Notes: a model not told the origin generated them from the letters alone. A stretch of DNA of 64,000 nucleotides from Burkholderiaceae bacterium (GCA_030695205.1 JAUYTN010000033.1:124001-188000); one strand, 5' to 3'; counted from the stretch's first letter, positions 8,822 to 19,015 are shown. Translations and numbers: made by a program.

Positions 8822-9757
8822 TTATGGATGAATTTCGGCCAGCATGCGATCAACCCCTTGCTGCCAGGGTGGTAGTGTAATTTGGAAAGCTGACCGCAAC
8901 TTGGCGGTGCTCAGGCGCGAGTTGTGGGGGCGCTTGGCGGCTGTGGCGAACGCACTGCTGGGCACGGGAGTCACTTCTTTGACCGCAAGATGTGGAGCAA
9001 ACTTTCCCTGCCCATCAAGCGCTAGCACATGATTGGCATAGTCGAACCACGTGGTTTGGCCACTGGCCACCAGGTGGTAGATGCCTTGTTCATGGCCCTG
9101 CCCATCCCCACTGCCTTGCACTTGCCGAAAGACCTGCCGAATGGCATGCGCCGTCACGTCGGCAATCAGGTCTGCCCCGGTGGGTGCACCGAATTGGTCG
9201 TTGATGACGGTGAGGCGCTCGCGCTCTTTGGCGAGCTTGAGCATGGTTTTGGCAAAGTTGCCGCCGCGTGCGGCGTACACCCAGCTGGTGCGAAAGATGA
9301 GGTGCTGGCAGCCGCTGGCGGCAATGGCGTGTTCGCCCTCCAGCTTGGTGTGGCCGTACACGCTTAAAGGGCCGGTGGGGTCGTCTTCCCGCCAGGGTTG
9401 GGTGCCGCTACCGTTGAACACATAGTCGGTGCTGTAGTGCACCAGCCACGCGCCGAGTTTGGCTGCCTCCTGGGCCAGTACACCGGGGGCCAGGGCATTC
9501 AAGGTTCGGGCCAGCTCGGGCTCACTCTCGGCTTTGTCCACGGCGGTGTGGGCGGCGGCGTTGACGATGACGTCGGGTCTGAGTTGGCGCACGGTGGCGG
9601 CCAGTCCGTCGAGGTCGGAGAGGTCACCGCACAGGGGCTGGCCGCTGGCGGAGGCACCGCCACTGCGGTCCAGCGCGGTGACCGTCCCCAACACGCTGAG
9701 GCTGCGCTGCAGCTCCCAACCCACTTGGCCGTTTTTGCCGAGCAACAGGATGTTCAT
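8822..9757 (-). CDS. rfbD: dTDP-4-dehydrorhamnose reductase
   Basis: Last step of dTDP-L-rhamnose synthesis, NAD(P)H-dependent reduction. It has a Rossmann start ([13 protein letters not shown]), YSTDYVFNG, and the catalytic YxxxK in [11 protein letters not shown]. The start ATG at 9757 overlaps the stop of rfbB as ATGA, so the much longer open frame upstream is a shadow of rfbB. The product is 311 aa. Confidence 0.95.
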   Translation of the reverse strand: MNILLLGKNGQVGWELQRSLSVLGTVTALDRSGGASASGQPLCGDLSDLDGLAATVRQLRPDVIVNAAAHTAVDKAESEPELARTLNALAPGVLAQEAAKLGAWLVHYSTDYVFNGSGTQPWREDDPTGPLSVYGHTKLEGEHAIAASGCQHLIFRTSWVYAARGGNFAKTMLKLAKERERLTVINDQFGAPTGADLIADVTAHAIRQVFRQVQGSGDGQGHEQGIYHLVASGQTTWFDYANHVLALDGQGKFAPHLAVKEVTPVPSSAFATAAKRPHNSRLSTAKLRSAFQITLPPWQQGVDRMLAEIHP

Positions 9758-10839
9758 GCACCGACCTCTGCCGAGGCTCCGTACTGCTTGCCCACCCACT
9801 CCCGGTATGCACCGCTTTGCACGTTGGCGACCCACTCGGGGTTGGCCAAGTACCACTGCACGGTTTTGCGGATGCCAGTTTCGAAGGTTTCGGCGGGTTT
9901 CCAGCCCAGCTCGGCTTCGAGCTTGCGGGCATCGATGGCATAGCGCCTGTCGTGCCCGGGGCGGTCGGTGACGTGGGTGATTTGGGTGGCGTAGCTGCTG
10001 CCATCGGCTTTGGGGCGCAGTTCGTCCAGCAGGGCACACACGGTGTGGACGATGTCGATGTTGGGTTTTTCGTTCCAGCCGCCGACGTTGTAGGTTTCGC
10101 CCAGGCGACCGGCCCGTAGCACCCGGCGGATGGCGCTGCAGTGGTCTTTGACGTAGAGCCAATCGCGGATTTGCATGCCGTCGCCATACACCGGCAGGGG
10201 TTTGCCAGCCAGGGCGTTGACGATCATGAGGGGAATCAACTTCTCGGGAAAGTGGTAGGGCCCGTAGTTGTTGCTGCAGTTGGTGGTGAGCACCGGCAGG
10301 CCGTAGGTGTGGTGCCAGGCGCGCACGAGGTGGTCGCTGGCGGCTTTGCTGGCGCTGTAGGGGCTGTTGGGCTCGTACGGATGGGTTTCGGCAAAGGCAG
10401 GAGCTGTTTTGGACAGGCTGCCGTACACCTCGTCGGTGCTGACGTGCAAAAAGCGGAAAGCTTCTTTTTGGGAAGCACCCAAACCAAGCCAGTATTGCCT
10501 GACAGCCTCTAAAAGCCTGAAAGTTCCAAGCACATTGGTCTGGATAAAGTCTTCGGGGCCGTGGATGCTGCGGTCCACATGGCTTTCGGCGGCAAAGTTG
10601 ATGACGGCGCGCGGCTGGTGGGTGGCCAGCAGCTCACCCACCAGGGCTGCATCGCCAATGTCGCCTTGGACGAACACATGGCGGGCGTCGCCTTGCAGGC
10701 TGGCCAGGGTGTCGAGGTTACCCGCGTAGGTGAGTTTGTCGAGGTTGACCACGGGCTCGCTGCCGTGGTCGGCGCTGGCGAGCCAGTCGAGTACGAAGTT
10801 GGCACCGATAAAGCCAGCGCCGCCGGTCACAAGAATCAT
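9754..10839 (-). CDS. rfbB: dTDP-glucose 4,6-dehydratase
   Basis: Converts dTDP-glucose to the 4-keto-6-deoxy sugar with bound NAD. The N-terminus is [16 protein letters not shown], followed by [11 protein letters not shown] and the [11 protein letters not shown] catalytic motif. Length is 361 aa, as expected. ATG at 10839 begins the Rossmann fold exactly; the frame continues upstream without homology. It is the first gene of the visible polysaccharide operon, so a promoter should lie in 10840-10969, though I cannot name one with confidence. Confidence 0.96.
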   Translation of the reverse strand: MILVTGGAGFIGANFVLDWLASADHGSEPVVNLDKLTYAGNLDTLASLQGDARHVFVQGDIGDAALVGELLATHQPRAVINFAAESHVDRSIHGPEDFIQTNVLGTFRLLEAVRQYWLGLGASQKEAFRFLHVSTDEVYGSLSKTAPAFAETHPYEPNSPYSASKAASDHLVRAWHHTYGLPVLTTNCSNNYGPYHFPEKLIPLMIVNALAGKPLPVYGDGMQIRDWLYVKDHCSAIRRVLRAGRLGETYNVGGWNEKPNIDIVHTVCALLDELRPKADGSSYATQITHVTDRPGHDRRYAIDARKLEAELGWKPAETFETGIRKTVQWYLANPEWVANVQSGAYREWVGKQYGASAEVGA

Positions 10840-10969
10840 GGGGAGTGTGTCGTTGGGCCGCAGGGCGGCGCGGTACCGGGCGGGAGTGCCCGGGAAACCT
10901 GGGCATGAATTATCTCCGCCACCTACCCTACCCCACTGACGACCCGCCCCCCGACTCCCCAAGGCCCGC

Positions 10970-12967
10970 TCAGAAGTGGATGCCCCGCATCATTTGCTGC
11001 ATGGCCACTGCCTCGGCCGACAGTTGGGGTTTGCCCCCTTTGTCCCCCTTGGCCGCAGCCGAGTCCGGGAACATGCGAAAGCTGGTGTTCATCATGATTT
11101 GGGCAATACGGGGCATTAGCGCATGCATCACTTGGCCAGTGATGCCCAACCGGGTGGCGACGCGCACAGGCTTGTGGATACAGGCCTGGGCAATCATGTC
11201 GCCAGCCTCTTCGGGCTCCAGGGTGGGCACGTTGTTGTAGATCTTAGTGGGAGCAATCATGGGTGTGCGCACCAGCGGCATGTTGATGGTGGTGAAGGTG
11301 ATGCCCACATCGGCAAACTCGCTGCTGGCGCAGCGCGTCCACGCATCCAATGCCGCTTTGCTGGCCACATAGGCCGAAAACCGCGGCGCATTGGTCAGCA
11401 CCCCAATGGAGCTGATATTGACCACATGGCCTTTGCGCTTGGCCGTCATGCCGGGCAAAAAGCCCATGGTCACGCGCAGGCTGCCAAAGTAGTTGAGCTG
11501 CATGGTGCGCTCGTAGTCGTGGAAGCGGTCGTAGCTGCCCTCAATCGCGCGGCGGATGCTGCGACCTGCGTTGTTGATGAGGAAGTCCACGCCGCCATGT
11601 TCGGCAACCACCTGCTGGACAAAGCGGTCGCAATCGGCCATGTCGGCAATATCCACCGCATAGGCCACGAAGCGGTGCCCTTTGGCTTCGGCCTCGGCGC
11701 AGGCCTGGTCGAGTTTGTCCTGGTCGCGCCCGCAAATGAGGGTAACCGCACCGGCCTCGGCAAACTTGTGTGCGGCGGCCAGGCCAATGCCAGAGCTCCC
11801 CCCCGTCACCAGCACCACCTTGCCCTCGACCGTGCCCCGCAGGCTGCGGTCAATGTGCAGGTCCGGGTCCAGGTGGCGCTCCCAGTAGTCCCACAGGCGC
11901 CAGGCGTAGTCGTGCAGGTTGGGGCACTCGACCCCGCTGCCTTTGAGCATGGCATCGGTCTCGCGGCGGTCGAAGCGGGTGGGGTAGTTGATGAAGGTCA
12001 GGATGTCTTCTGGCAGACCCAGGTCTTTCAAGACAGCGTTGCGAATGCGACGGACCGGTGCCAATGCCATCAGGCCTTTCTTGACCCCCCTGGGGATGAA
12101 GCCCAGCAGCGCCGCATTCACAAACAAGTTCATGCGAGGTGCGTGCGCGGCGCGGCTGAAAATATCCAGCACGTCACCGACCCGGTAGCCCTTGGGGTCC
12201 ACCAGGTGAAAGCAGCGCCCTGCCGTGGCCGCCTGGTGGCTGATGTGGGCCAGCGCATTCACCACAAAGTCCACCGGCACGATGTTGATGCGCCCGCCCT
12301 CCAGCCCCACGCTAGGCATCCAGGGCGGCAGAATTTGCCGCAGCCGCTGAATCAGCTTGAAGAAGTAATACGGCCCGTCAATCTTGGCCATCTCGCCCGT
12401 AGAGCTGTCGCCCACGACCATGGCGGGACGGTACACCGTCCAAGGCTGCTTGCACTCCTTGCGCACGATTTTTTCGCTCTCGTGCTTGGTCATGAAGTAG
12501 GGGTGGTCCAGCCCCTCTGCCTCGTCGAACATGTCCTCGCGAAACACCCCTTCGTACAGGCCCGCCGCTGCAATGGACGAGACATGGTGCACATGGCCGG
12601 CATCGACGGCCTGCGCAAACTCCACCATGTGACGCGTGCCGTCCACATTCACGGCCACCTGGCTCTCGGCATCGGCGCCCAGGTCGTACACCGCGGCCAG
12701 GTGGTAGAGGTGACCCACTTGACCCTTGAGCATTTTGGTGTCAACAGCGGACACGCCCAGTTTGGCCCGGGTCAGGTCGCCGTGGACAGCCACCGCCCTG
12801 GCCTTGGCCTTGGCGGTGGTCAGACCCCAGTAGGCGTGCAGGTCTGACACTTTGTCCGCACTCTCCGCACGCAACAGAAAATACACAGTGCTTCCCTTGC
12901 GCTCCAGCAGCTTTTTGACCAACCGTTTGCCAATGAAACCGGTGGCGCCTGTGACGAAATAGTTCAT
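10970..12967 (-). CDS. Two-domain SDR protein, probable fatty acyl-CoA reductase (alcohol-forming)
   Basis: A 665-aa protein with two Rossmann domains. The N-terminal half begins [14 protein letters not shown] and has a YFMTK active-site motif, of the NAD_binding_4/acyl-reductase type. From about residue 380 a classical short-chain dehydrogenase follows ([12 protein letters not shown], then [13 protein letters not shown]). This size and order match the Marinobacter Maqu_2507-type bacterial fatty acyl-CoA reductases, which reduce acyl-CoA through aldehyde to fatty alcohol. That assignment rests on architecture, not on a search. It is divergent from a phasin gene and lies in the same region as a wax-ester synthase and an acyl-CoA-binding protein, which supports a wax-ester role. 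ATG at 12967 starts the first Rossmann fold. Confidence 0.75.
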   Translation of the reverse strand: MNYFVTGATGFIGKRLVKKLLERKGSTVYFLLRAESADKVSDLHAYWGLTTAKAKARAVAVHGDLTRAKLGVSAVDTKMLKGQVGHLYHLAAVYDLGADAESQVAVNVDGTRHMVEFAQAVDAGHVHHVSSIAAAGLYEGVFREDMFDEAEGLDHPYFMTKHESEKIVRKECKQPWTVYRPAMVVGDSSTGEMAKIDGPYYFFKLIQRLRQILPPWMPSVGLEGGRINIVPVDFVVNALAHISHQAATAGRCFHLVDPKGYRVGDVLDIFSRAAHAPRMNLFVNAALLGFIPRGVKKGLMALAPVRRIRNAVLKDLGLPEDILTFINYPTRFDRRETDAMLKGSGVECPNLHDYAWRLWDYWERHLDPDLHIDRSLRGTVEGKVVLVTGGSSGIGLAAAHKFAEAGAVTLICGRDQDKLDQACAEAEAKGHRFVAYAVDIADMADCDRFVQQVVAEHGGVDFLINNAGRSIRRAIEGSYDRFHDYERTMQLNYFGSLRVTMGFLPGMTAKRKGHVVNISSIGVLTNAPRFSAYVASKAALDAWTRCASSEFADVGITFTTINMPLVRTPMIAPTKIYNNVPTLEPEEAGDMIAQACIHKPVRVATRLGITGQVMHALMPRIAQIMMNTSFRMFPDSAAAKGDKGGKPQLSAEAVAMQQMMRGIHF

Positions 12968-13151
12968 GCATCCATCTCCAAAAGATGGCCACATTTTGCC
13001 CACCCAGACAGCCATGGCACACCAGAAGAAACCCGTGGCCCCACCCGGAGCACGCCCCTAACATGCTAGTCAGCACCCCCTAAACAGCCCGATGCGCGGG
13101 GTTTACAGTGAACCCACTCGAATCCACACACCTTTTTATCTGGAGGACCTC

Positions 13152-13790
13152 ATGGTCAAAAAATTGCAAAAATCCACCACCAAAAAATCTGCCGATGCCA
13201 ACCCACTGGCAGGTGCCGTCAAAGAATCCGCCCAGCAAATCTGGTTGGCAGGCCTGGGAGCATTCTCCAAAGCCCAGCAAGAAGGCAGCAAGGCCTTTGA
13301 AGGTCTGGTCAAAGAAGGCCTGTCGGTGCAGCGCAAGACCCAGGCAGTGGCCGAAGAGCGCATCTCCGACGCCACCAGCCGCATGAGCAGCATGGCCAAC
13401 GACATCACCGCCAAGGCCAGTGGCCAGTGGGACAAGCTGGAAACCATCTTTGAAGACCGCGTGGCCCGCACCCTGAACAAGCTTGGCGTGCCATCTGCTC
13501 AGGACATTGACGCCCTGATTGCCCGTATCGACGAGCTCAACCGCAATGTGCAAAAGCTGCAACCCAAGGCCGCCACCAAGGCCGTGGCTCCCAAAGCGAG
13601 CGCACCTGCTGAGGCCGCCGCCGCACCCGCACCTGCGGTTGCCACCAAGCGCCCCGCTGCCCGCAAGACAGCCGCCAGCGCTGCGCCAGCTGCCAAGCGC
13701 GCCGCCACCCGCAAAGTAGCTACCAAAACAGCTGCAGCGGCACCAGCTGACTCTGGCGATACCCGCACCGAGTCTGCCGACAAGGCCTGA
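13152..13790 (+). CDS. PhaF-like phasin (granule-coat protein with histone-like tail)
   Basis: A polyhydroxyalkanoate or lipid-granule surface protein. Residues about 1-140 form the amphipathic, coiled-coil-rich phasin domain (QQIWLAGLGAFSKAQQEG, FEGLVKEG). The last about 65 residues are an Ala/Pro/Lys/Arg low-complexity tail (for example VATKRPAARKTAAS), resembling the histone-H1-like nucleoid-binding tail of PhaF. Length is 212 aa from ATG 13152, which has GGAGG 5 nt upstream; the frame extends back 20 codons without support. It is divergent from the acyl-CoA reductase gene and upstream of a patatin-like lipase. Confidence 0.85.
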   Translation: MVKKLQKSTTKKSADANPLAGAVKESAQQIWLAGLGAFSKAQQEGSKAFEGLVKEGLSVQRKTQAVAEERISDATSRMSSMANDITAKASGQWDKLETIFEDRVARTLNKLGVPSAQDIDALIARIDELNRNVQKLQPKAATKAVAPKASAPAEAAAAPAPAVATKRPAARKTAASAAPAAKRAATRKVATKTAAAAPADSGDTRTESADKA

Positions 13791-13958
13791 ACGCCTGCAC
13801 AGACCGGTGGGATGCCCCTGGGCTGACCACCCTCCCGCGAGCCGCTTGCGCGGACCGTTGCCCAGTGCAGCGGCTCTGCCCAGGCGGCTTTGTTGCATTC
13901 GGCCCCACTGCTGCAGCGCAGCATGACAGCCGCCGCCAGATGCCTACACTTGATCGCC

Positions 13959-15320
13959 ATGACCCACCCCACACCCCGCCCGCGCACCGCCTCCGAGCCT
14001 GTTCGCCGCCAGGCCACTGCCCCGGTCAGAGGGGGACCGCCGCCGCGCAGCCGGGTCGCACTGGCACTGGCCGGTGGCGGCCCACTGGGGGCCATTTACG
14101 AGATTGGGGCACTGTGTGCGCTGGACGAGGCCCTGACAGGTGCCGACCTGAGCAACTGTGACCACTACGTGGGCGTCTCGGCCGGGGGCTTCATTGCCGC
14201 AGGCCTGGCCAACGGCATGACGCCGCGCGAGCTGTGCGGCATGTTCATCACCAACCAACCGTCGGGCCAAGACGCTTTTGACCCCGCCTGGCTCATGCGC
14301 CCAGCCTATGCCGAACTGGCCCAGCGGCTGAGCCAACTGCCCGGACTGGGCCTGCAAACGCTGTGGGCATGGACCATGGGGCGCAAACCCCTTATCAGCG
14401 CGCTCGAAAAACTGGCTCCGGCCATGCCCACAGGCCTGTTCAGCAACGAGGAAGTGCACCGCCAGCTGGAGCGGCTGTTCTCGCAGGCGGGGCGCACGAA
14501 CGACTTTCGCCAACTGCCCCGCCGTCTCACCCTCGTGGCCACCCACCTTGACAGTGGAGACGCCGCCCCCTTTGGTGCCCCGGGCTGGGATCATGTGCCA
14601 ATCTCCAGAGCCATTGCGGCCAGCGCCGCCTTGCCGGGTTTGTTTCCACCGGTGGAGATAGACGGGCGCTACTACGTGGATGGCGCCCTGAAAAAAACCA
14701 TGCACGCCTCCATTGCGCTGGAAGAAGGCGTGGATGTGATGTTCTGCCTCAACCCCCTAGTTCCATTCGACGCCACCGTGCCCGATGTGCAGCGGGTGGG
14801 GCAGCGCCACGGCAAGCCCATTCCATCCATGGTGGAGGGTGGCTTCCCGGCGGTCATGAGCCAGACCTTTCGCAGCATGATCCACTCGCGCCTTGAGCTG
14901 GGTATGAAGCACTACGAGCACAGCTACCCCCACACCGCCATCGTGCTGATCGAGCCCGACCACCGAGACCCCGAACTGTTTCTAGCCAACACCTTCAGCT
15001 ACCGCCAGCGCCGCGAACTGGCCGAGCATGCCTACCAGCAAACCCGCCTGATGCTGCGCACCCAGCACACCACCCTGAGCGCCAAGCTGAGACCCCACGG
15101 CATCGGCCTGGACCACGCGGTGCTGAGCGACCCCACGCGCAGCTTGCTGGGCAGCCCGACTGCCTCCGCAAAAGCCACCCCACCCGGCGCCGTTGCCCGC
15201 CGCACGCCACCCCAGCGCCGCCCCCCCCGCCAGCGGCTGTCCCAAGCCCTGAACCGGCTACAGGACAGTGTGGACGACCTGCAGCACGCGCTCGCCCATG
15301 GTGCGGTGATCCGCCGCTGA
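13959..15320 (+). CDS. Patatin-like phospholipase/lipase
   Basis: A serine acyl hydrolase with a Ser-Asp dyad. It shows the oxyanion loop ALAGGGPLGA, the nucleophile elbow GVSAGG, and the Asp in YVDGALKK, in the expected order. The C-terminal about 90 residues are Pro/Arg-rich and lack family homology. The start is uncertain: ATG 13959 precedes a Pro/Arg-rich leader, ATG 13923 is possible, and no clear ribosome site decides. Lying between the phasin and a TetR regulator, it may hydrolyse stored triacylglycerol, wax ester or PHA; that is inference from context. Confidence 0.82.
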   Translation: MTHPTPRPRTASEPVRRQATAPVRGGPPPRSRVALALAGGGPLGAIYEIGALCALDEALTGADLSNCDHYVGVSAGGFIAAGLANGMTPRELCGMFITNQPSGQDAFDPAWLMRPAYAELAQRLSQLPGLGLQTLWAWTMGRKPLISALEKLAPAMPTGLFSNEEVHRQLERLFSQAGRTNDFRQLPRRLTLVATHLDSGDAAPFGAPGWDHVPISRAIAASAALPGLFPPVEIDGRYYVDGALKKTMHASIALEEGVDVMFCLNPLVPFDATVPDVQRVGQRHGKPIPSMVEGGFPAVMSQTFRSMIHSRLELGMKHYEHSYPHTAIVLIEPDHRDPELFLANTFSYRQRRELAEHAYQQTRLMLRTQHTTLSAKLRPHGIGLDHAVLSDPTRSLLGSPTASAKATPPGAVARRTPPQRRPPRQRLSQALNRLQDSVDDLQHALAHGAVIRR

Positions 15321-15373
15321 CGCCTGCCACCCCGTCCCGCCACGGCCCACTCCTCGCCCTCACACTGGCCGCC

Positions 15374-16036
15374 ATGACCAAAAAAGCCCCCCGCCGCACC
15401 GCCGAACGCATACAGGAGGTCACCCTGGACCTCTTCAACCGCTTTGGCGAGCCCAACGTCTCGACCACCCTGATTTCGGCGGAGCTGGGCATCAGCCCCG
15501 GCAACCTGTACTACCACTACCCGGCCAAAGACGAGCTCATCAACGCCCTGTACGCCCGCTACGAAAAAAGTCTGACCGAAATCCTCATGGCCAGCGATGA
15601 CGTACGCAACGTGGAAGACGCCTGGTTCTTCATGCACACGCTGTTTGAGCGCATCTGGCAACACCGTTTTTTGTACCGCGATCTGTCTGACCTGCTCAGC
15701 AAAAACCGCAAGCTCGAAACCCAGTTTCAGCTCATGCTCAGGCAAAAAACCCGCGCCATTCGGGCCATGCTCGACGCCATGGGCCGTGCAGGCAGCCTGC
15801 GCCTGGATGCCCGTGAGCTAGACACCACCGCCAACTGCCTGGTGGTGGTACTGACCTACTGGCTCAACTTTGAGTACGTGCGCAACCCCCGCCACGCGCT
15901 GGAGCCGGAAAACGCCAACCAGGCGCTGCTGCGCGGTGCTGCCCATACCCTCAACCTGCTGGCGCCGTACATGGAGTTGGAGCAGCGCACCCACCTGCTC
16001 AAGCTATCGGGTGCCTACGACAGCGGCCACGCCTGA
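15374..16036 (+). CDS. TetR/AcrR-family transcriptional regulator
   Basis: A 220-aa repressor-type protein. The N-terminal helix-turn-helix is typical (LISAELGISPGNLYYHYPAKDELI), followed by a helical ligand-binding domain. It follows the patatin gene by 53 bp in the same orientation. It probably controls the surrounding lipid-storage genes, perhaps in response to an acyl-CoA; the ligand is not known from sequence. Confidence 0.88.
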   Translation: MTKKAPRRTAERIQEVTLDLFNRFGEPNVSTTLISAELGISPGNLYYHYPAKDELINALYARYEKSLTEILMASDDVRNVEDAWFFMHTLFERIWQHRFLYRDLSDLLSKNRKLETQFQLMLRQKTRAIRAMLDAMGRAGSLRLDARELDTTANCLVVVLTYWLNFEYVRNPRHALEPENANQALLRGAAHTLNLLAPYMELEQRTHLLKLSGAYDSGHA

Positions 16037-16171
16037 GCGCGGCGCACAGCTGCCTGACTGGTCTTTCAAACGATCATTCAAATAAGGGAGAATTCGACTT
16101 GAGCAGGCGCTGCGGCCACCCGACAGCGTCCCAGGAGAGGCTCAGCCATACAACAACAACTGGAGACACAC

Positions 16172-16948
16172 ATGGGCAAATGGGCCACATTCCCGCATGC
16201 TGGCGAGTTCACGTACACCCCCGCTTCGCTCAAAAAGCAGTGGGCGAGGCTGCACGCCGGTGACTGCGAGCCCCTTCCCACCCACTCCGAAGACCTGGCC
16301 GCCTGGGTGCGGTTTCACAACGGAGATTTTGAGGGCGCCACCCTGGCTGGGCTGGATGCGGGCGAAAGCGGCATCACCGCAGCCAACAAAGCGACCTGCA
16401 TTTACGCCAACTACCTGGAGCCCAAAGAGAGCCAGCGACTGTCGCTGCTGATGGCGGTGGCCGAGCGCACACAGGCCCAGCAAACCCGCCAGCCCGAGCG
16501 CATCAATGCCTGGTACTGGCAGGCCTATGCCCTGGGTCGCTACAGCCAGGGCATCAGCGTGGCCAAGGCGCTGGCCGAAGGGCTGGGCACCAGGGTGCGC
16601 AAGGCGCTGGAGACCACCATCCGCCTGGCCCCGCACCACGCCGATGCGCACATTGCACTGGCGGCCTTCCATGCCGAAGTGATTGACAAGGTAGGCGCAC
16701 TCATCGGCGGCATGACCTACGGCGCCCGCAAAGACGTGGGCCTGCGCCACTACCAGACCGCACTCAGCCTGAACCCCCACTCCGCCATCGCCCTGGTGGA
16801 GTACGCCAACGGCATGGTCATGCTGGAGGGTGAACGCCGCATGGACGAAGCCACCGCCCTGTACCAGCGAGCGGCCCATACCACGCCGGCAGATGCCATG
16901 GAGCGGCTGGATGTGGAACTGGCCAAAGCCGAACTCGCTGACGGCTGA
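16172..16948 (+). CDS. TPR-like protein of unknown function
   Basis: A 258-aa soluble protein with no signal peptide. Helical repeats are suggested by segments such as ALETTIRLAPHHADAHIALA and YQTALSLNPHSAIALVEYA, typical of tetratricopeptide units. I do not recognise a more specific family. It is the last plus-strand gene before the convergent wax-ester synthase gene and may belong to the same transcript as the TetR gene, although the 135-bp gap leaves room for a separate promoter. Confidence 0.7.
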   Translation: MGKWATFPHAGEFTYTPASLKKQWARLHAGDCEPLPTHSEDLAAWVRFHNGDFEGATLAGLDAGESGITAANKATCIYANYLEPKESQRLSLLMAVAERTQAQQTRQPERINAWYWQAYALGRYSQGISVAKALAEGLGTRVRKALETTIRLAPHHADAHIALAAFHAEVIDKVGALIGGMTYGARKDVGLRHYQTALSLNPHSAIALVEYANGMVMLEGERRMDEATALYQRAAHTTPADAMERLDVELAKAELADG

Positions 16949-17017
16949 CGGCTGATGGATGGCCGGTGGGTGGCTGACTGGGCAAAGCTCGCACCCAGCC
17001 AACACACCAGAACACAC

Positions 17018-17049
17018 AATAAAAACAGGCTTTATCGCTTGTTTTTATT
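17018..17049. terminator. AT-rich hairpin between convergent genes (dispersed-repeat copy)
   Basis: A perfect 10-bp inverted repeat (AATAAAAACA and its complement) with a 12-nt loop lies between the TPR gene and the end of the wax-ester synthase gene. The A/T-rich arms could serve as a bidirectional terminator. With the following bases to about 17072 it matches the AT-rich palindromic repeat family found elsewhere in the window (reverse orientation, core CAAGCGATAAAGCCTG). Confidence 0.6.
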
Positions 17050-17073
17050 GATGCTTAAGCTATTTTTTATTTC

Positions 17074-18894
17074 TTACTCAGACAACTCATCCCCCCAGGG
17101 CAGCATCATTGCCAGCCACGACAGGCTGTCAAACTGCGGCGCAAACTGGTCGATGATGGCCTGCGGCTGCGGACACATGCCGGTGTCGGTGATCAGCCCG
17201 AACTGCACGCCACCGCCGTAGCTCAAAATAGACACCCCTACCCCAATGTCGCCCGACTGAGGCACCCAGAACATGGTCTGCTCCAGCGTGGCGCCACAGA
17301 ACTGCAGTTTCTGGGCAGGGCCGGGCACGTTGGTCATGACGGCCGATGTTTTCCGGGAAAACAACCCCAGCATGGCCTCTTGCGCGGGCTTGACCAGCAG
17401 CCCCGCTACCGACAACAGGCCAAAGGCCAGCAGGGGCTGGGTGCTGCCTTTGAGCGCCTGCATGCGCTGGCGCACCGCAAACACCCGCTCAATCGGGTTG
17501 TCCAGCCCAATGGGCAGCACCAGCGGCACCAGGCCAAAGCGGTTGCCCAGCTTCCACGCCTGGTCCAGGGGGCGCAGGTTCACCGGCACCATGGCCCGTA
17601 TTTCCTTGCCCGCCACTGGCTCACCGCGCTGAATCAGGTAGGCCCCGAGGGCCCCGGCCACACAACTGAGCAACACGTCGTTGACCGAACAACCCAGCGC
17701 ACGCCCAATGCCCTTGACCTCGTCCAGAGGTATCGGGTCGCACCAGGCCACGGCCTTGTGGGCATGGGGCTGGTCTTTGAGGCTGGTGGGCGAGTCGTCG
17801 GGCATCAGCGCCAGCGCGGCCAGATCGCTGAGCACCTGGCGGCCCAGGCGGACCACATCCATGGTTCCTTGCAGGGTTTTTTCGACCCCTTGGGCGGGGT
17901 GGGTCACCAGGTCAATCGAGCGGGCCACTCCGCCGCCAGCAGCGTCCAGGGCCCGAACGGCCCACTGGGCCAGGGGCCGCACCAGGCTGTCTGCCCCCCA
18001 GGCATGGGCGGTGGGTTCATCGGCGCCCCGGGCTGCGAGGCGCTGCTGGCCCTCGCCTCCATCCACCAACCCCATCATCACCGTGATGAGGGCAATGCCA
18101 TCCGCAATGCAGTGGTGGATGCGGGCAATCAGTGCCGAGCCGCCCTCGTGGGACTCCACCAGGTGGAACTGCCACAGCGGGTGCCCCCGGTCCAACGGCT
18201 GCATGGCCAGCTCGGCCACCCGCTGCTGCAAAGCCTGGCGGGGGGGTTGACCGAGTGGCAGGGCCTCGCGCACCACATGCCGGTGCACATCGAAGGCGGG
18301 ATCCTCCACCCAGGTGGCACCTGCCGCATCCTCCACCGCCATCTGGCGAAACCGCGCAATCGGCACCAGACGCTCACTGACGCGTGCACACAGCGCCTCG
18401 TAGCGAATGCCCGGCTGGAGGATCCAGACCCCCACAATCATCATCAGGTTGGCGCGGGAGTCCATGCGCAGCCAGGCAGTGTCTACCTTGCTCATGCGCT
18501 CGCCCCCCAGACCCAGCACACCCTTGATGGCCCCATTCACATTGGCTGCAGACATGCCGCGCGCGACCTCACGGGCCACGCCGCCCAGCGCCCCCCCCGC
18601 CACCCCGCCCACCACCGCATCCAGGGCCTGCGTCACGACCGAGCCGTTGCGGCGCCGTCGCAGCGTGGGCGCAGCGGTTGGTTCCGGGGGTGAAGCCTTG
18701 GCCTCCACGGCCTCTGGGGTGGGCGCAGCAGTGGAGCGGGCGCTGGCACGGGGCTTGGCTGGCGACTTGCGACGGCGGGGGTTGGCTGGCACATGGGGTG
18801 CCGAAAGGGACACAGCTGCATCAGCAGGGGCGTCCATAGCCGCGGGAGAACGGTGCGCCACTGCGCCTGGGGGAGCGGAAACTCGGGTGACCAT
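17074..18894 (-). CDS. Wax-ester synthase/acyl-CoA:diacylglycerol acyltransferase (WS/DGAT) with N-terminal extension
   Basis: Esterifies acyl-CoA to a fatty alcohol or diacylglycerol. It has the catalytic HHxxxDG motif (HHCIADG, residues 260-266), PLDRGHPLW (about 233-241), and the conserved later blocks (NVPGPAQKLQFCG). A normal family member would begin at the internal MSKVDTAWLRMD (Met134, base 18495). Here about 133 extra residues precede it: an Ala/Pro/Arg-rich stretch (SPAKPRASARS, LRRRRNG), then a Gly/Ala helix (VVGGVAGGALGGV). I prefer ATG 18894 because the frame stays open and the tail is compositionally coherent, but 18495 is possible. It is divergent from the acyl-CoA-binding protein gene. 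Confidence 0.85.
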   Translation of the reverse strand: MVTRVSAPPGAVAHRSPAAMDAPADAAVSLSAPHVPANPRRRKSPAKPRASARSTAAPTPEAVEAKASPPEPTAAPTLRRRRNGSVVTQALDAVVGGVAGGALGGVAREVARGMSAANVNGAIKGVLGLGGERMSKVDTAWLRMDSRANLMMIVGVWILQPGIRYEALCARVSERLVPIARFRQMAVEDAAGATWVEDPAFDVHRHVVREALPLGQPPRQALQQRVAELAMQPLDRGHPLWQFHLVESHEGGSALIARIHHCIADGIALITVMMGLVDGGEGQQRLAARGADEPTAHAWGADSLVRPLAQWAVRALDAAGGGVARSIDLVTHPAQGVEKTLQGTMDVVRLGRQVLSDLAALALMPDDSPTSLKDQPHAHKAVAWCDPIPLDEVKGIGRALGCSVNDVLLSCVAGALGAYLIQRGEPVAGKEIRAMVPVNLRPLDQAWKLGNRFGLVPLVLPIGLDNPIERVFAVRQRMQALKGSTQPLLAFGLLSVAGLLVKPAQEAMLGLFSRKTSAVMTNVPGPAQKLQFCGATLEQTMFWVPQSGDIGVGVSILSYGGGVQFGLITDTGMCPQPQAIIDQFAPQFDSLSWLAMMLPWGDELSE

Positions 18895-18911
18895 GTCGGC
18901 TTTCAAAGTGA

Positions 18912-18935
18912 GGGGGGGCTCCTGACAGCCCCCCC
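18912..18935 (-). promoter_or_regulatory. Strong GC hairpin in the WS/DGAT leader
   Basis: A perfect 9-bp G:C-rich stem (GGGGGGGCT with its complement, 6-nt loop) lies 17 nt upstream of the proposed ATG at 18894. An AGGAG sequence straddles its loop and stem but is too far from that ATG to serve it simply. It could be a leader element affecting translation or an argument for another start. Confidence 0.4.
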
Positions 18936-19015
18936 GCTGGAGCAAGCACCCTATTTTGCCGCTGCGTCGCCGCCTAAGATAGCGGGCAACTACCAACCCA
19001 ACGGAGACCTGCCCC

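Noticed and set aside
11123..12847. A 574-codon open frame on the plus strand
   Set aside because: It lies entirely opposite the acyl-CoA reductase gene; the translation is His/Val/Ala-rich without domains, as expected for an antisense shadow of GC-rich coding DNA.
13080..13898. Gly/Cys-rich minus-strand frame opposite the phasin
   Set aside because: Low-complexity complement of the Ala/Lys tail of the phasin; not protein-like.
17380..18693. A 437-codon plus-strand frame
   Set aside because: Antisense shadow of WS/DGAT, whose motifs are clear on the other strand.
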